Assembly (NCBI GenBank): GCA_964615975.1
Contig: CAZTTH010000032.1
Location: 1 to 40,967, forward strand
Reading direction: 5' to 3'
Source: CAZTTH01 sp964615975
GTDB lineage: Bacteria > Verrucomicrobiota > Lentisphaeria > JABSQK01 > JAJFLO01
DNA: 40,967 bases
The notes under the pieces were generated by a model, which worked only from the letters and a program-made list of their open reading frames with translations, did not search any database and was not told the origin of the DNA. Shown here one piece after another: positions 26,167 through 33,922 of the stretch (the stretch's first letter is position 1; each line of letters opens with the position of its first letter). Position numbers and translations under genes: made by a program.

Positions 26167-26196
26167 ATATGGCAAATCAAAACTTTGATTTCATAT
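26167..26196 (+). terminator. Inverted repeat after the dnd operon, possible terminator
   Basis: ATATG-GC-AAATCAAA (26167-26181) pairs with TTTGATTTCATAT (26184-26196), a 13-bp stem with a two-nt bulge and a tight AC loop, starting six nt after the stop. A T-tract is weak, so termination is uncertain. Its core CAAAACTTTG recurs in the hairpin at 28504-28521. Confidence 0.4.
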
Positions 26197-26307
26197 CAAT
26201 TGAAGGCAATTGTGAATTCAATTTGGTTTTTGAATGTTTTAGGTTTTGCAGTAGCTATAAAAATAATATGACTGTACCGCACCATACCTAAAGGAATAAT
26301 AAGTACC

Positions 26308-26541
26308 ATGAAGACGATGGAATTTCAGGTTAATGAAAATTTATTTGAGCGAATAGAAAAAGCGGCATTGTCCGCAGGATTTTCGACACCTGATTATGTG
26401 CGCCTGTTGCTAAGTCGCTCTCTGCACGAATGGAGTATCGAACATCTGGAACAACAGGAGATCAATGCCTACATTAGTAAGCCTGTAGAAGCTGGTGAAT
26501 TTGACGGATGGGAATCTGAACAAGCATGGGGGGAATCATGA
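26308..26541 (+). CDS. Antitoxin of a MazEF/PemIK-like pair (ribbon-helix-helix type)
   Basis: A 77-residue protein whose first half (MEFQVNENLFERIEKAALSA, then a helix ending VRLLLSRSL) fits a small ribbon-helix-helix DNA-binding domain. The acidic C-terminus (AGEFDGWESEQAWGE) is typical of a segment that blocks the toxin. It overlaps the toxin gene by four nt (ATGA), the classic arrangement. AAGGA at 26291-26295 is a somewhat distant ribosome site. It probably represses its own promoter. The exact family is uncertain. Confidence 0.75.
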   Translation: MKTMEFQVNENLFERIEKAALSAGFSTPDYVRLLLSRSLHEWSIEHLEQQEINAYISKPVEAGEFDGWESEQAWGES

Positions 26542-26867
26542 AACGAGGAGAAGTTCATTGGTATAATTTTCAGTCACCAGATAAACGCCGTCCTGTGCTT
26601 ATCCTTACACGAGATTCCATACTCCCATATTTGAATGATGTAACCATAGCTCCAATTACATCCACGATACGAGGTGTTGCTTCTGAAGTCGGATTAAGTA
26701 TAATGGATGGTATGGCCAATGATTGTGCGATAAATTTTCATCATCTTCAGACCGTACCGAAAAGAAAAATCGGGGGATTAATCACAACGCTTACTTCAAA
26801 AAAACTCCAAGAAGTAGGCCCAGCATTATGTTTTGCTCTTGGTATCGATATAAGTAGTCCAATATAA
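26538..26867 (+). CDS. MazF/PemK family mRNA interferase toxin
   Basis: Sequence-specific endoribonuclease toxin of the CcdB/MazF fold. The 109 residues begin MKRGEVHWYNF. They carry the conserved RRPVLILTRD strand, the VTIAPITSTIRG active-site loop (Arg and Thr positions) and CAINFHHLQTVPKRKIGG, all typical of the family. I start at 26538, where ATG overlaps the antitoxin stop and a G-rich stretch (GGGGGG) lies just upstream; a start four codons earlier is possible. Its place between the dnd operon and dndA suggests it helps keep the island in the genome. Confidence 0.88.
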   Translation: MKRGEVHWYNFQSPDKRRPVLILTRDSILPYLNDVTIAPITSTIRGVASEVGLSIMDGMANDCAINFHHLQTVPKRKIGGLITTLTSKKLQEVGPALCFALGIDISSPI

Positions 26868-27037
26868 TAGTCAAACAAAGGATTATCATCTAATATCACA
26901 TTGGGAGGAAGGAACTTTTCAGTAAAAAATGGAATGTTAACTCCGCATAATCAAAGGCGATTTTCCTACTTGTCAAGTAACTTGAAGGGAATGTTATCCC
27001 TCTGAAATCTCAATCATTTATGAAGGGTTATTATGCA

Positions 27038-28171
27038 TCAGTTTCGCAACTGCTTAACTATGTCATTCACAATCGAAACAGTCTTCATCACATCGTGAAT
27101 GTGGTTGGTAAAACTTAGTGAAAAGCGAATCGTTTGTCGTGAAACCGCAGGGTCATCTGGGTACATGGCTTTAATGACATGAGATGGTTCATCAGAGTCT
27201 GCCAGGCATGCAGAACCAGAGGACGCACAGATCCCAGCTTGATCAAGTAGTAGCAGTAACGCTTCGGATTGGATGCCATGAAATGTGATATTGGAAGTAT
27301 TAGCAAGGCGTAGAGTTTGGTGACCATTTAATACAGTGTTCGGCACTGAAGATAGAATTCCAATCTCTAACGCATTACGGAGTGGTTGCACCTCCTTTTC
27401 ATAGCTTGGCAGATGTTTTTGTGCTATTTCGGCGGCTTTTCCTATACCTACTATTAGCGGCACATTCTCTGTTCCACCGCGATGATTCCTTTCCTGATGA
27501 CCACCATGTATATAGGCAGAAATTGGAGCTTTTCGCCGCACATAAAGGATACCAACTCCTTTGGGTGCATTAAATTTATGTCCTGTCAGTGATAGGTAAT
27601 CGACCGGAATCTTTTGAACATCAATCGACACTTTACCAGCTGCTTGCACTGCATCACAATGAAAGAGAACACCTCGTGATTGGCATATCTCAACGATCTC
27701 CTCTACCGGAAACAATACGCCCGTCTCATTATTTGCCCACATCAAGGATACGATGGCGGTATCATCGGTAATTATATTTTCCAAGTCAGTCAAGTTCAGC
27801 AATCCTTCTCTATCAACGGGTAAGTAAGTCAAACGATATCCTTCTTTTTCCAGTGACTTGCAATAATTTAATATCGAAGAATGTTCAACTACTGAAGTGA
27901 TAATATGTCGCTTATGGGGATTAGCCTTCAAAGCGGAATTTATTGCTGAATTATTGCTTTCAGTAGCGCATGAAGTAAAAATGATTCCCATTGAATTCGC
28001 CCCGATCAAATTTGCTAATTGCTCTCTTGCCATTCCAATTATCGATTTTAACCTGGAACCAAATTTATAACTACTTGATGGGTTACCCCATTCACTAGTG
28101 AGATAAGGCATCATTGTTTCAATGACTACTGGATGAATTGGAGTCGTAGCGTTATGATCGAGATATATCAT
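27038..28171 (-). CDS. Cysteine desulfurase (NifS/IscS-like), probable DndA
   Basis: PLP enzyme that takes sulfur from cysteine and passes it on as a persulfide. From the ATG at 28171 it has 377 residues; ATGs at 28180 and 28213 are possible. It begins MIYLDHNATTP. The PLP lysine is in SLTGHKFNAPKG (K199), and the active cysteine is in GICASSGSACLADSDEPSHV (C322), a pattern closest to NifS. The island position and AT-rich composition suggest it is the DndA that feeds DndC. However, it is on the opposite strand, convergent with the toxin gene, and not in the dnd operon. A general iron-sulfur role cannot be excluded; no iscU or nifU lies nearby. Confidence 0.9.
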   Translation of the reverse strand: MIYLDHNATTPIHPVVIETMMPYLTSEWGNPSSSYKFGSRLKSIIGMAREQLANLIGANSMGIIFTSCATESNNSAINSALKANPHKRHIITSVVEHSSILNYCKSLEKEGYRLTYLPVDREGLLNLTDLENIITDDTAIVSLMWANNETGVLFPVEEIVEICQSRGVLFHCDAVQAAGKVSIDVQKIPVDYLSLTGHKFNAPKGVGILYVRRKAPISAYIHGGHQERNHRGGTENVPLIVGIGKAAEIAQKHLPSYEKEVQPLRNALEIGILSSVPNTVLNGHQTLRLANTSNITFHGIQSEALLLLLDQAGICASSGSACLADSDEPSHVIKAMYPDDPAVSRQTIRFSLSFTNHIHDVMKTVSIVNDIVKQLRN

Positions 28172-28651
28172 ATTGATCATGTAATCCAAGTTGCTATCTT
28201 TGTGGGCGAACATTGATAGAAAAGTTTATTCAGCATCGAAGGGGTTATCAATTGCTAATAGCTAATTTGGTATTGGTAAATAATCATCTTCACTTTTCTC
28301 TAAAAATGTTTTTGCTTTACAGGGGGCTTTGCTCACCCACTTTGTCTCACTAATTACACGATAACATTTTTAAAAAAAACAGTTATCATTTGATTTTCGA
28401 TATGAAGTAATTTTATGAAATAATACTTAATAATTGAATGCACTTGTTTGCCATCAAATTCTTATTTGCAACGATGAATGTAATCAGTATCCAAACTGGC
28501 GGCAAGGCAAAACTTTGCCTTACCCTTGCCAGTAAATAAGTACAATATGAATTATTTATACTCATCGAAATGCACATTATTAGTAACTTTATGAGTATAT
28601 TGTCTAAATTAGTTACTTCAACCATTAATGGCATCGAAAACGGAGTGTGTG
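28172..28651. other. Right flank of the Dnd island, AT-rich, no gene
   Basis: 480 nt with very low GC and no credible gene. It must hold promoters for the desulfurase (minus) and trmL (plus). A stacked hairpin lies at 28495-28533. Composition changes back to the background near 28650, marking the likely island edge. No tRNA, integrase or clear flanking direct repeat was found. Confidence 0.55.
28504..28521. repeat. Hairpin sharing its core with the one after the dnd operon
   Basis: AAGGCAAA (28504-28511) pairs with TTTGCCTT (28514-28521) around AC. The core CAAAACTTTG is identical to the core at 26177-26186, while the outer stem bases differ but still pair (AAGG/CCTT versus AAAT/ATTT). An alternative outer stem uses ACTGGC-GGCAAGG (28495-28507) with CCTTGCCAGT (28524-28533). 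Confidence 0.55.
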
Positions 28652-29125
28652 ATGGACTTCGATATCGTCTTGATCGCTCCTGAAATACCGCAAAATACCG
28701 GCGCCATCGGCCGGTTATGCGTCTGCCTGGGGGTCCGTCTGCATCTTATCAAACCATTGGGATTCAGTCTGGCGGATTCCTACCTCAAACGGGCGGGATT
28801 GGATTACTGGAAAAATCTGGATGTCGAGGTGCATGAAAACTGGGAGGAATTCGTGGAAAAAAATCAGCCGGCGCCGGAGCAGCTCTTCTTCTCCAGCACC
28901 AGGGGAGAGCGATCCTATCTGGATCATGGTTTTCACCCCGGATCATTCCTTATATTTGGCAATGAAACCCATGGCTTGCCGGCAGCTTTTTATCAGCTCC
29001 ATAAACACCAGCTCTACCATATTCCCATGCCCGGTGAATTTGCCCGCAGTCATAATCTCGCCAATGCGGTCGCCATCATCGCTTACGAAGCCTACCGCCA
29101 GCTCATGTGCAAGATGCATTTATAG
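28652..29125 (+). CDS. trmL: tRNA (cytidine(34)-2'-O)-methyltransferase TrmL
   Basis: SPOUT-family enzyme that methylates the 2'-hydroxyl of the wobble nucleotide in certain leucine tRNAs. From ATG 28652, preceded by GGAG at 28642-28645, it has 157 residues, the usual size. Motifs are EIPQNTGAIGRLC near the start, motif 2 LIFGNETHGLP and motif 3 IPMPGEFARSHNLANAVAII, which form the knotted AdoMet site. An upstream ATG at 28628 adds eight residues without support. GC returns to the background level here, so it marks the resumption of the core chromosome after the Dnd island. Confidence 0.95.
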   Translation: MDFDIVLIAPEIPQNTGAIGRLCVCLGVRLHLIKPLGFSLADSYLKRAGLDYWKNLDVEVHENWEEFVEKNQPAPEQLFFSSTRGERSYLDHGFHPGSFLIFGNETHGLPAAFYQLHKHQLYHIPMPGEFARSHNLANAVAIIAYEAYRQLMCKMHL

Positions 29126-29373
29126 AGAAGATATTCAGTGAACCCCGTTTAGTCCGTCCCGATGAGACTGTCGCGCAGTCATATACAATACCCGCCCATC
29201 AAATTAGTGGGCTACGTTCGATTCGTTCCTCACGGGACGAGGTGATCGCAGTCCAATGTTTCATCGCTGGAGATGATGATATGGCGCTTGACTGTCGGGA
29301 TAATTTATTGGTAAGTCTCCAGGGTGCCGAGCCGGGATTCGGCGTGCCCGGGGTAGCGAAGAATTGGGTATCC

Positions 29374-30309
29374 CTACTCCCAGAGTGACCGCGGATACTG
29401 CCCTCCGGCGATTTGTTCACTGATATATCCTTTTACCGATGCCAGATCCTGGGTATAGGTAATGCCAAACCATTTTTCTGGAGAAATCGTGACCCGGACC
29501 CGGGCCTGATGATTTTTGATCAAACAATCGATGGCCGTGGGGAGAAAGAATTCGGCATCAGGATGATTGCCATTGTCCCGGATAAAGTCATGAAATAATT
29601 TTGCCAACTGGGGAAACACCGCGGGAGTGAATCCCCACAAATTCATGGACACCAGTTCAGTTCCGGAGCAATGACGCCACTCGGTATCAGAAACCGGATA
29701 TTTGGCGCCGCTTTCAGTTTTAACGATGCCACGGCATTCGTCTATCTGCTTCAACCCCCCCTGATCATCAACCTGGCAAATGCCGCGACTGACCGTGCCG
29801 AACTCGGATAGGGTATTGGCAAGTTGATAGGCAATCATCGTATAAACTTCCGGGACACCTGCCGGTCGTATTCCGGATGAGCTATCAGCGACAGTCTGCC
29901 GGATCATATCTGCCAACAGGCGATAAGACTGCGGGCCATAATAATCATCGGCGTTGATCACCGCGAAAGGATTATTCACCTGCGCCTGACAGGTAAGCAG
30001 CGCGTGGCCAGTGCCCCACGGTTTGCCGCGCGCCGGCAGCGACCGGCCATGAAATTCCTGGTTGATCTGGTCTTGATAGACATAGGATACCGGCACATGA
30101 CGAGCCACTCGCCTGCCAATCAGATCGGCGAAGGTTATGGCCATGTCTTCACGGATAATAAAGACGACATCCGTGAATCCCGCCTTGAGGGCATCATAGA
30201 TCGAATAATCGACAATCAACTCATTCCGCGGACCAACAGGTTCAATCTGTTTGAGACCGCCAAATCGTTTGCCGATTCCCGCTGCTAAAATTACAAGAGA
30301 CAAGTGCAT
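29374..30309 (-). CDS. Sugar-nucleotidyltransferase-like protein
   Basis: A 311-residue GT-A-fold nucleotidyltransferase. It opens with the nucleotide-binding loop LVILAAGIGKRFGGLKQIEPVG, then RGKPWGTGHALL and the metal-binding AVINADDYYGPQSY. This layout fits enzymes joining NTP to a sugar phosphate or a small alcohol phosphate. The substrate cannot be told from sequence. No left-handed beta-helix acyltransferase domain follows. It is divergent from the prepilin pair and close to the glycan-like genes at 32-39 kb, so a role in activating a surface sugar is plausible but inferred. Confidence 0.85.
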   Translation of the reverse strand: MHLSLVILAAGIGKRFGGLKQIEPVGPRNELIVDYSIYDALKAGFTDVVFIIREDMAITFADLIGRRVARHVPVSYVYQDQINQEFHGRSLPARGKPWGTGHALLTCQAQVNNPFAVINADDYYGPQSYRLLADMIRQTVADSSSGIRPAGVPEVYTMIAYQLANTLSEFGTVSRGICQVDDQGGLKQIDECRGIVKTESGAKYPVSDTEWRHCSGTELVSMNLWGFTPAVFPQLAKLFHDFIRDNGNHPDAEFFLPTAIDCLIKNHQARVRVTISPEKWFGITYTQDLASVKGYISEQIAGGQYPRSLWE

Positions 30310-30567
30310 CTTCTGGGTGGTTGGGGCGCCTGGAATTATGGGAAGTGAAATCCAGGGAAAAAATTCTGCCTGGATTTTATTACTCCGATTTGATTAACTC
30401 TTTTAATAATTGATATTTAGGTGGTTTTTAATTAACCGGCACAGGTTGGTTAATTGATGTTGCTATTCGTGACAGTTTCCATCCCGATCCACCGCCACAA
30501 CCAGCATGACCGGAATTAGTATACTGGGAATAACCGGAGAAAAGCAATCCGGTTGAAGGAATAATCG
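30310..30567. other. Divergent promoter region with inverted repeats
   Basis: It holds AAATCCAGG/CCTGGATTT (30348-30356 and 30369-30377) close to the start of the minus-strand gene. A second inverted repeat, AATTAACC/GGTTAATT (30430-30437 and 30448-30455), lies in an AT-rich stretch. The second could be an operator; no regulator is recognised. Confidence 0.4.
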
Positions 30568-31167
30568 ATGAAATTATTCAGAATTCATAAAAACTATACC
30601 TTGATTGAACTATTGGTGGTGTTTGCCATCATCAGCTTGTTAGCCGGCATGATATTGCCGGTCTTGAACAAAGCCCGGGAAAAAGGCCGCCGGATAAAAT
30701 GTCTGGGAAATCTGAAGGACATCGGGATCGCGCTGAGATCATATTCGATCGATAATTTCGAATGGTTTCCCTCCGCCAACGAATCAACCACCGCCTTGAA
30801 TCTCCTGGTGCGGGAGGATTACCTCAGTGTTGCCACCTCGTTTTCCTGTCCCAGCCAACGGGTCCTTGCCGCCATTGATCCCGGTCCGCCGGCCACAATC
30901 ACGAGCTCTAATTATCTTTATATCGATGATCATGGCGACTTTCGAGACAACCCCGGTCTGTCCGAGCTGATTACCAATAGTGAAACCAGCCTGCTCAGTG
31001 ATCGCTTGAATAACCATCTTGCCAAGGAAGGCGCCGGTTTTACCAGATTCGGCAATGTGCTTTATGCCGGCGGACATGTGAAAGGGTTTTCCGATCGCAA
31101 TTGGAATAACTCGCCGGGGATAACCTTGCAGCTGCGGGATTTGATCACCGCCTTTCCTGATCCCTGA
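30568..31167 (+). CDS. Prepilin-like (pseudopilin) protein, copy 1
   Basis: 199 residues with a type IV/type II secretion prepilin N-terminus. A basic leader (MKLFRIHKN) is followed by Y-TLIELLVVFAIISLLAGM, with the conserved Glu at mature position 5 and a 20-residue hydrophobic helix. The residue before the cleavage site is Asn, not Gly. The body has CLGNLKDIGIALRSY and ends with FGNVLYAGGHVKGF, typical of the many DUF1559-like prepilins of PVC bacteria. GAAGGA lies seven nt before the ATG. No pilin assembly gene or prepilin peptidase is near. Probably an envelope-exposed minor pilin or pseudopilin. Confidence 0.88.
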   Translation: MKLFRIHKNYTLIELLVVFAIISLLAGMILPVLNKAREKGRRIKCLGNLKDIGIALRSYSIDNFEWFPSANESTTALNLLVREDYLSVATSFSCPSQRVLAAIDPGPPATITSSNYLYIDDHGDFRDNPGLSELITNSETSLLSDRLNNHLAKEGAGFTRFGNVLYAGGHVKGFSDRNWNNSPGITLQLRDLITAFPDP

Positions 31168-31527
31168 TGGCATGCCAGACCCAAAATCACACGCCGGACC
31201 GTCATGAATAATCCCTGGGGTAAATCACCCCCCGGATACCGTTATCTTTCACATTCTCTACTCAACCCCATTAAGTTAGAGAAGAAAATGCACGATGTTC
31301 AGTCTGATTAAAAAAATGGCAGTGTACGAAAATTCGACTGCCTGCAGTCGCGAGGATTTGCTTATGATGATCTGGAGTCGGGATTACAATTTTTGGAGAA
31401 AGGTGTTGCATAGATTAATCTTGGGGATTGTATTTAGCCTAACCCCGCCCCCGTTTCAATCGGGAGGTTAAAAATTCACCGGCGCTGATTTAACCGAATA
31501 TCACAATCCATGAGCAAGGAATCACCA
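31168..31527. other. Spacer between the two prepilin genes, no gene
   Basis: About 360 nt. No coding region, strong hairpin or clear promoter is seen. An ATG at 31510 in frame with copy 2 would add six residues, but it has no ribosome site. Confidence 0.5.
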
Positions 31528-32127
31528 ATGAAATCGGAACCCCAAAAAACCCGCTTTACCTTGATCGAACTTCTGGTGGTAATCGCCATCATTGCCATCG
31601 TCTCAGGGATGTTGCTTCCCTCGCTTACAAAAGCCCGGGAAAAGGTCCGCCGGGTAAAATGTCTGGGTAACTTAAAGGATATTGGACTGGCGTTAAATTC
31701 ATATTCAATTGATAATTTTGACTGGTATCCTTCCGCCAATGAATCAACTACCGCGTTAAATCTGATGGTGCGCGAGCAATACATCACCACGGCCACCTCC
31801 TATACCTGTCCAAGTCGACAAATTGCCGCCACCATCGATTTGGGGCCACCCGCGATCATCACCAGCTGCAATTATCTCTATGTGGATGATCATGGCGACT
31901 TCCGTGATTCCCCCGGCTTGGCTGAAACTTTCACCCAGGCGGATACCAGCCTGATGAGCGACCGGTTGAACAACCATCCTTCGATATTGGGCAGCGGTTA
32001 TACCCGCTATGGCAATATCCTTTACGCGGGCGGCTATGTGAAAGGGTTCGCGGACAGTAATTGGAATAACGAATCGAGTATTTCGCTGCAGCTCCGCGAA
32101 TTGATCACCGCCTTTCCCGATCCCTGA
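31528..32127 (+). CDS. Prepilin-like (pseudopilin) protein, copy 2
   Basis: Paralogue of the preceding gene. From ATG 31528, with AAGGA seven nt upstream, it is 199 residues, exactly the same length as copy 1; the upstream ATG at 31510 would add six. The N-terminus is KTRF-TLIELLVVIAIIAIVSGM, with Arg before the cleavage point. Long stretches are shared with copy 1, including SIDNF, PSANESTTALNL, DDHGDFRD, SDRLNNH and the end QLR-LITAFPDP. The pair arose by tandem duplication. Differences are spread evenly, which suggests both copies are kept by selection. Confidence 0.88.
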   Translation: MKSEPQKTRFTLIELLVVIAIIAIVSGMLLPSLTKAREKVRRVKCLGNLKDIGLALNSYSIDNFDWYPSANESTTALNLMVREQYITTATSYTCPSRQIAATIDLGPPAIITSCNYLYVDDHGDFRDSPGLAETFTQADTSLMSDRLNNHPSILGSGYTRYGNILYAGGYVKGFADSNWNNESSISLQLRELITAFPDP

Positions 32128-32223
32128 TGATTCATTTGAGAAGATAATGGAAGTTCATTATACTAAGCGCGAAAATTCACTAGCGTAGCCACTCAAATTC
32201 ACGGTATCATAGATTTAAAGTTG

Positions 32224-33897
32224 ATGACGAAATTCCCCTCCCATTATAATAAAGATGTCCTCCGGGTGATTATTGTCGCCATGGCTGTCGCTATTTATAT
32301 CGATTGGCCGGCTTTGATTGATCCGTTGCGCTTCCATGACAACTGGCGGCAGTCGCCGCACTGGATGGCTCCGGCAATTCAAAGCACCTATCATCCCAAC
32401 GATCTTTACCTGCGGTATTGTAAATTCAATACCGCACCCTTGGAAAATTGGCTGTATGGAGCTCTGGCACATACCGGCATCGATATTTTTTGGGGAAAAC
32501 TCATCGGAATATTCTATTTTTCCTTTACCGCCATGCTGATCTATCTCACTGGCCATGCCATGCGCGATCGCTTCTGCGGTTGGACGGCGGTGATCATCTA
32601 TCTCTTCTTTCCCGGCAATTTTCTCTTTTTTACCGGCGGTTTTGGCTCTGGCGGATCGGCGGTGTTTCTCTGTCTGGCAGTGTATATCATCGTGCGGGAA
32701 AAGTGGCGGTGGGCCATCCCGACGATGGGATTCGCGGCGCTCCTTTATCCCATGGCGGCGATCCACATCGGGGTGATCTTTTTACTTGATATCATCGCCA
32801 ATGACCTGAAAAAGTGGCATGATACAGCAGTCTGGAAAACCAAACTTCTGCCCCTGCTGGCGGCTGCGCTTGTCGGAGCCGCGCCGATCTTATTTAAGTA
32901 CCTGGGAGGTGAGAACGAATTCGGCCGCCTGGTCACCGGCGATGAGATCGGCAATCGTGTCGAGTTCACCATTGCGGGACGCATGGATTTGATCCCCATT
33001 CGCTCCATCTGGGCTGAAATCCATGATTACTGGACCGAGAACAATTTTCATATCGGCTTGTTTTTTGTCGCGTATTTTTTTGCCGGCAAAAAGATCTTCA
33101 AATTACCGCGTGGTTTATATCCTCTGTTGTTCGCAAGCATATTCCTATATCAAGCGGCCGAGTTTTTGGTCATACAATTATATGTTCCCAACCGTTACCT
33201 GTTGCGCTCCCTGCCCATCTTCATGGCGTTTGCCGGCGGGTATTGGCTCAGCCTTGCCGTGGCTGGCGATAACCTTAAAAGGATCATCATAAGTTTACCG
33301 GCATTTAAGGTCAGGATCGGCTACAGTTTTCTCTGCATCATCATCCTGATCGGGATTGGCTACGATGAATTCAAGCATCGACTGCGTCAGGGGAGCGAAA
33401 CCCATGAATGGAAAAATGAGGAATTATACGCGGCAATTCGCACGCTGCCGGGGCGCCCCATGCTCGCATTGCATCCCACATTGGCGGCGGTAATCCCGAT
33501 AATGACCGGCAAGTCCGTGCTGGTTTCGGAAGAACTCTGCCATCCCTGGTGGACCGCCTACTGGGAGGTTGTCTCAACCCGAATGAAGGACTTTTTTCGC
33601 GCCTATTACGCGACCAACCCTGAGACCATCCTGGATTTCATCGCGAAACACCAGATTGATTACATGATTATTGAACGCCATCATTTTTCCAGTAATTATC
33701 TCAATCATAACCCGCGCTTTGCGTTTCAGCCGTTTAAGCGTTGGGTGCGCGATGAACTCAGGCCATCGCCGCATGCGCTCTTGAGTCAGGTGCCCGAACA
33801 CCTTTGTCTTTATCGTGATCATTATTACCTCATCATCGCCACCGCCGATTTATCGCGGTGGCTCGGAACCCTGAGTAACCAATTCATTCCCCAATGA
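32224..33897 (+). CDS. Multi-pass membrane protein, GT-C glycosyltransferase-like (copy 1)
   Basis: About 557 residues with roughly ten hydrophobic segments and a C-terminal soluble part. A short N-terminus is followed by a membrane helix and then FHDNWRQSPHW in the first loop, where GT-C lipid-linked glycosyltransferases carry their catalytic acidic residue. LYLRYCKFNTAPLEN comes soon after. The C-terminal part has CHPWWTAYWE, FFRAYYATNPETI and IDYMIIERHHF. The protein at 36626-38224 shares these motifs and the same layout, so they are paralogues. Specificity is unknown. The next gene follows by 25 nt. The ATG at 32224 is preferred to the adjacent TTG. Confidence 0.8.
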   Translation: MTKFPSHYNKDVLRVIIVAMAVAIYIDWPALIDPLRFHDNWRQSPHWMAPAIQSTYHPNDLYLRYCKFNTAPLENWLYGALAHTGIDIFWGKLIGIFYFSFTAMLIYLTGHAMRDRFCGWTAVIIYLFFPGNFLFFTGGFGSGGSAVFLCLAVYIIVREKWRWAIPTMGFAALLYPMAAIHIGVIFLLDIIANDLKKWHDTAVWKTKLLPLLAAALVGAAPILFKYLGGENEFGRLVTGDEIGNRVEFTIAGRMDLIPIRSIWAEIHDYWTENNFHIGLFFVAYFFAGKKIFKLPRGLYPLLFASIFLYQAAEFLVIQLYVPNRYLLRSLPIFMAFAGGYWLSLAVAGDNLKRIIISLPAFKVRIGYSFLCIIILIGIGYDEFKHRLRQGSETHEWKNEELYAAIRTLPGRPMLALHPTLAAVIPIMTGKSVLVSEELCHPWWTAYWEVVSTRMKDFFRAYYATNPETILDFIAKHQIDYMIIERHHFSSNYLNHNPRFAFQPFKRWVRDELRPSPHALLSQVPEHLCLYRDHYYLIIATADLSRWLGTLSNQFIPQ

Positions 33898-33922
33898 CGG
33901 GCACCTTATAGAGCCAGCGCTT

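Noticed and set aside
28413..28634. 73-codon minus-strand frame upstream of trmL
   Set aside because: Low-complexity hydrophobic translation of AT-rich DNA, crossing a hairpin, with no ribosome binding site.
20823..28651. Prophage or integrative element ends around the Dnd island
   Set aside because: No integrase, transposase, tRNA target or clear flanking direct repeat was found; only composition marks the island.
29205..29235. tRNA T-loop-like sequence (GTTCGATTC)
   Set aside because: The flanking bases do not form a five-pair T stem, and no acceptor or anticodon arm can be built around it.
29107..29388. 93-codon plus-strand frame after trmL
   Set aside because: Overlaps the ends of both neighbouring genes, has no domain, and includes an imperfect hairpin; most likely non-coding.
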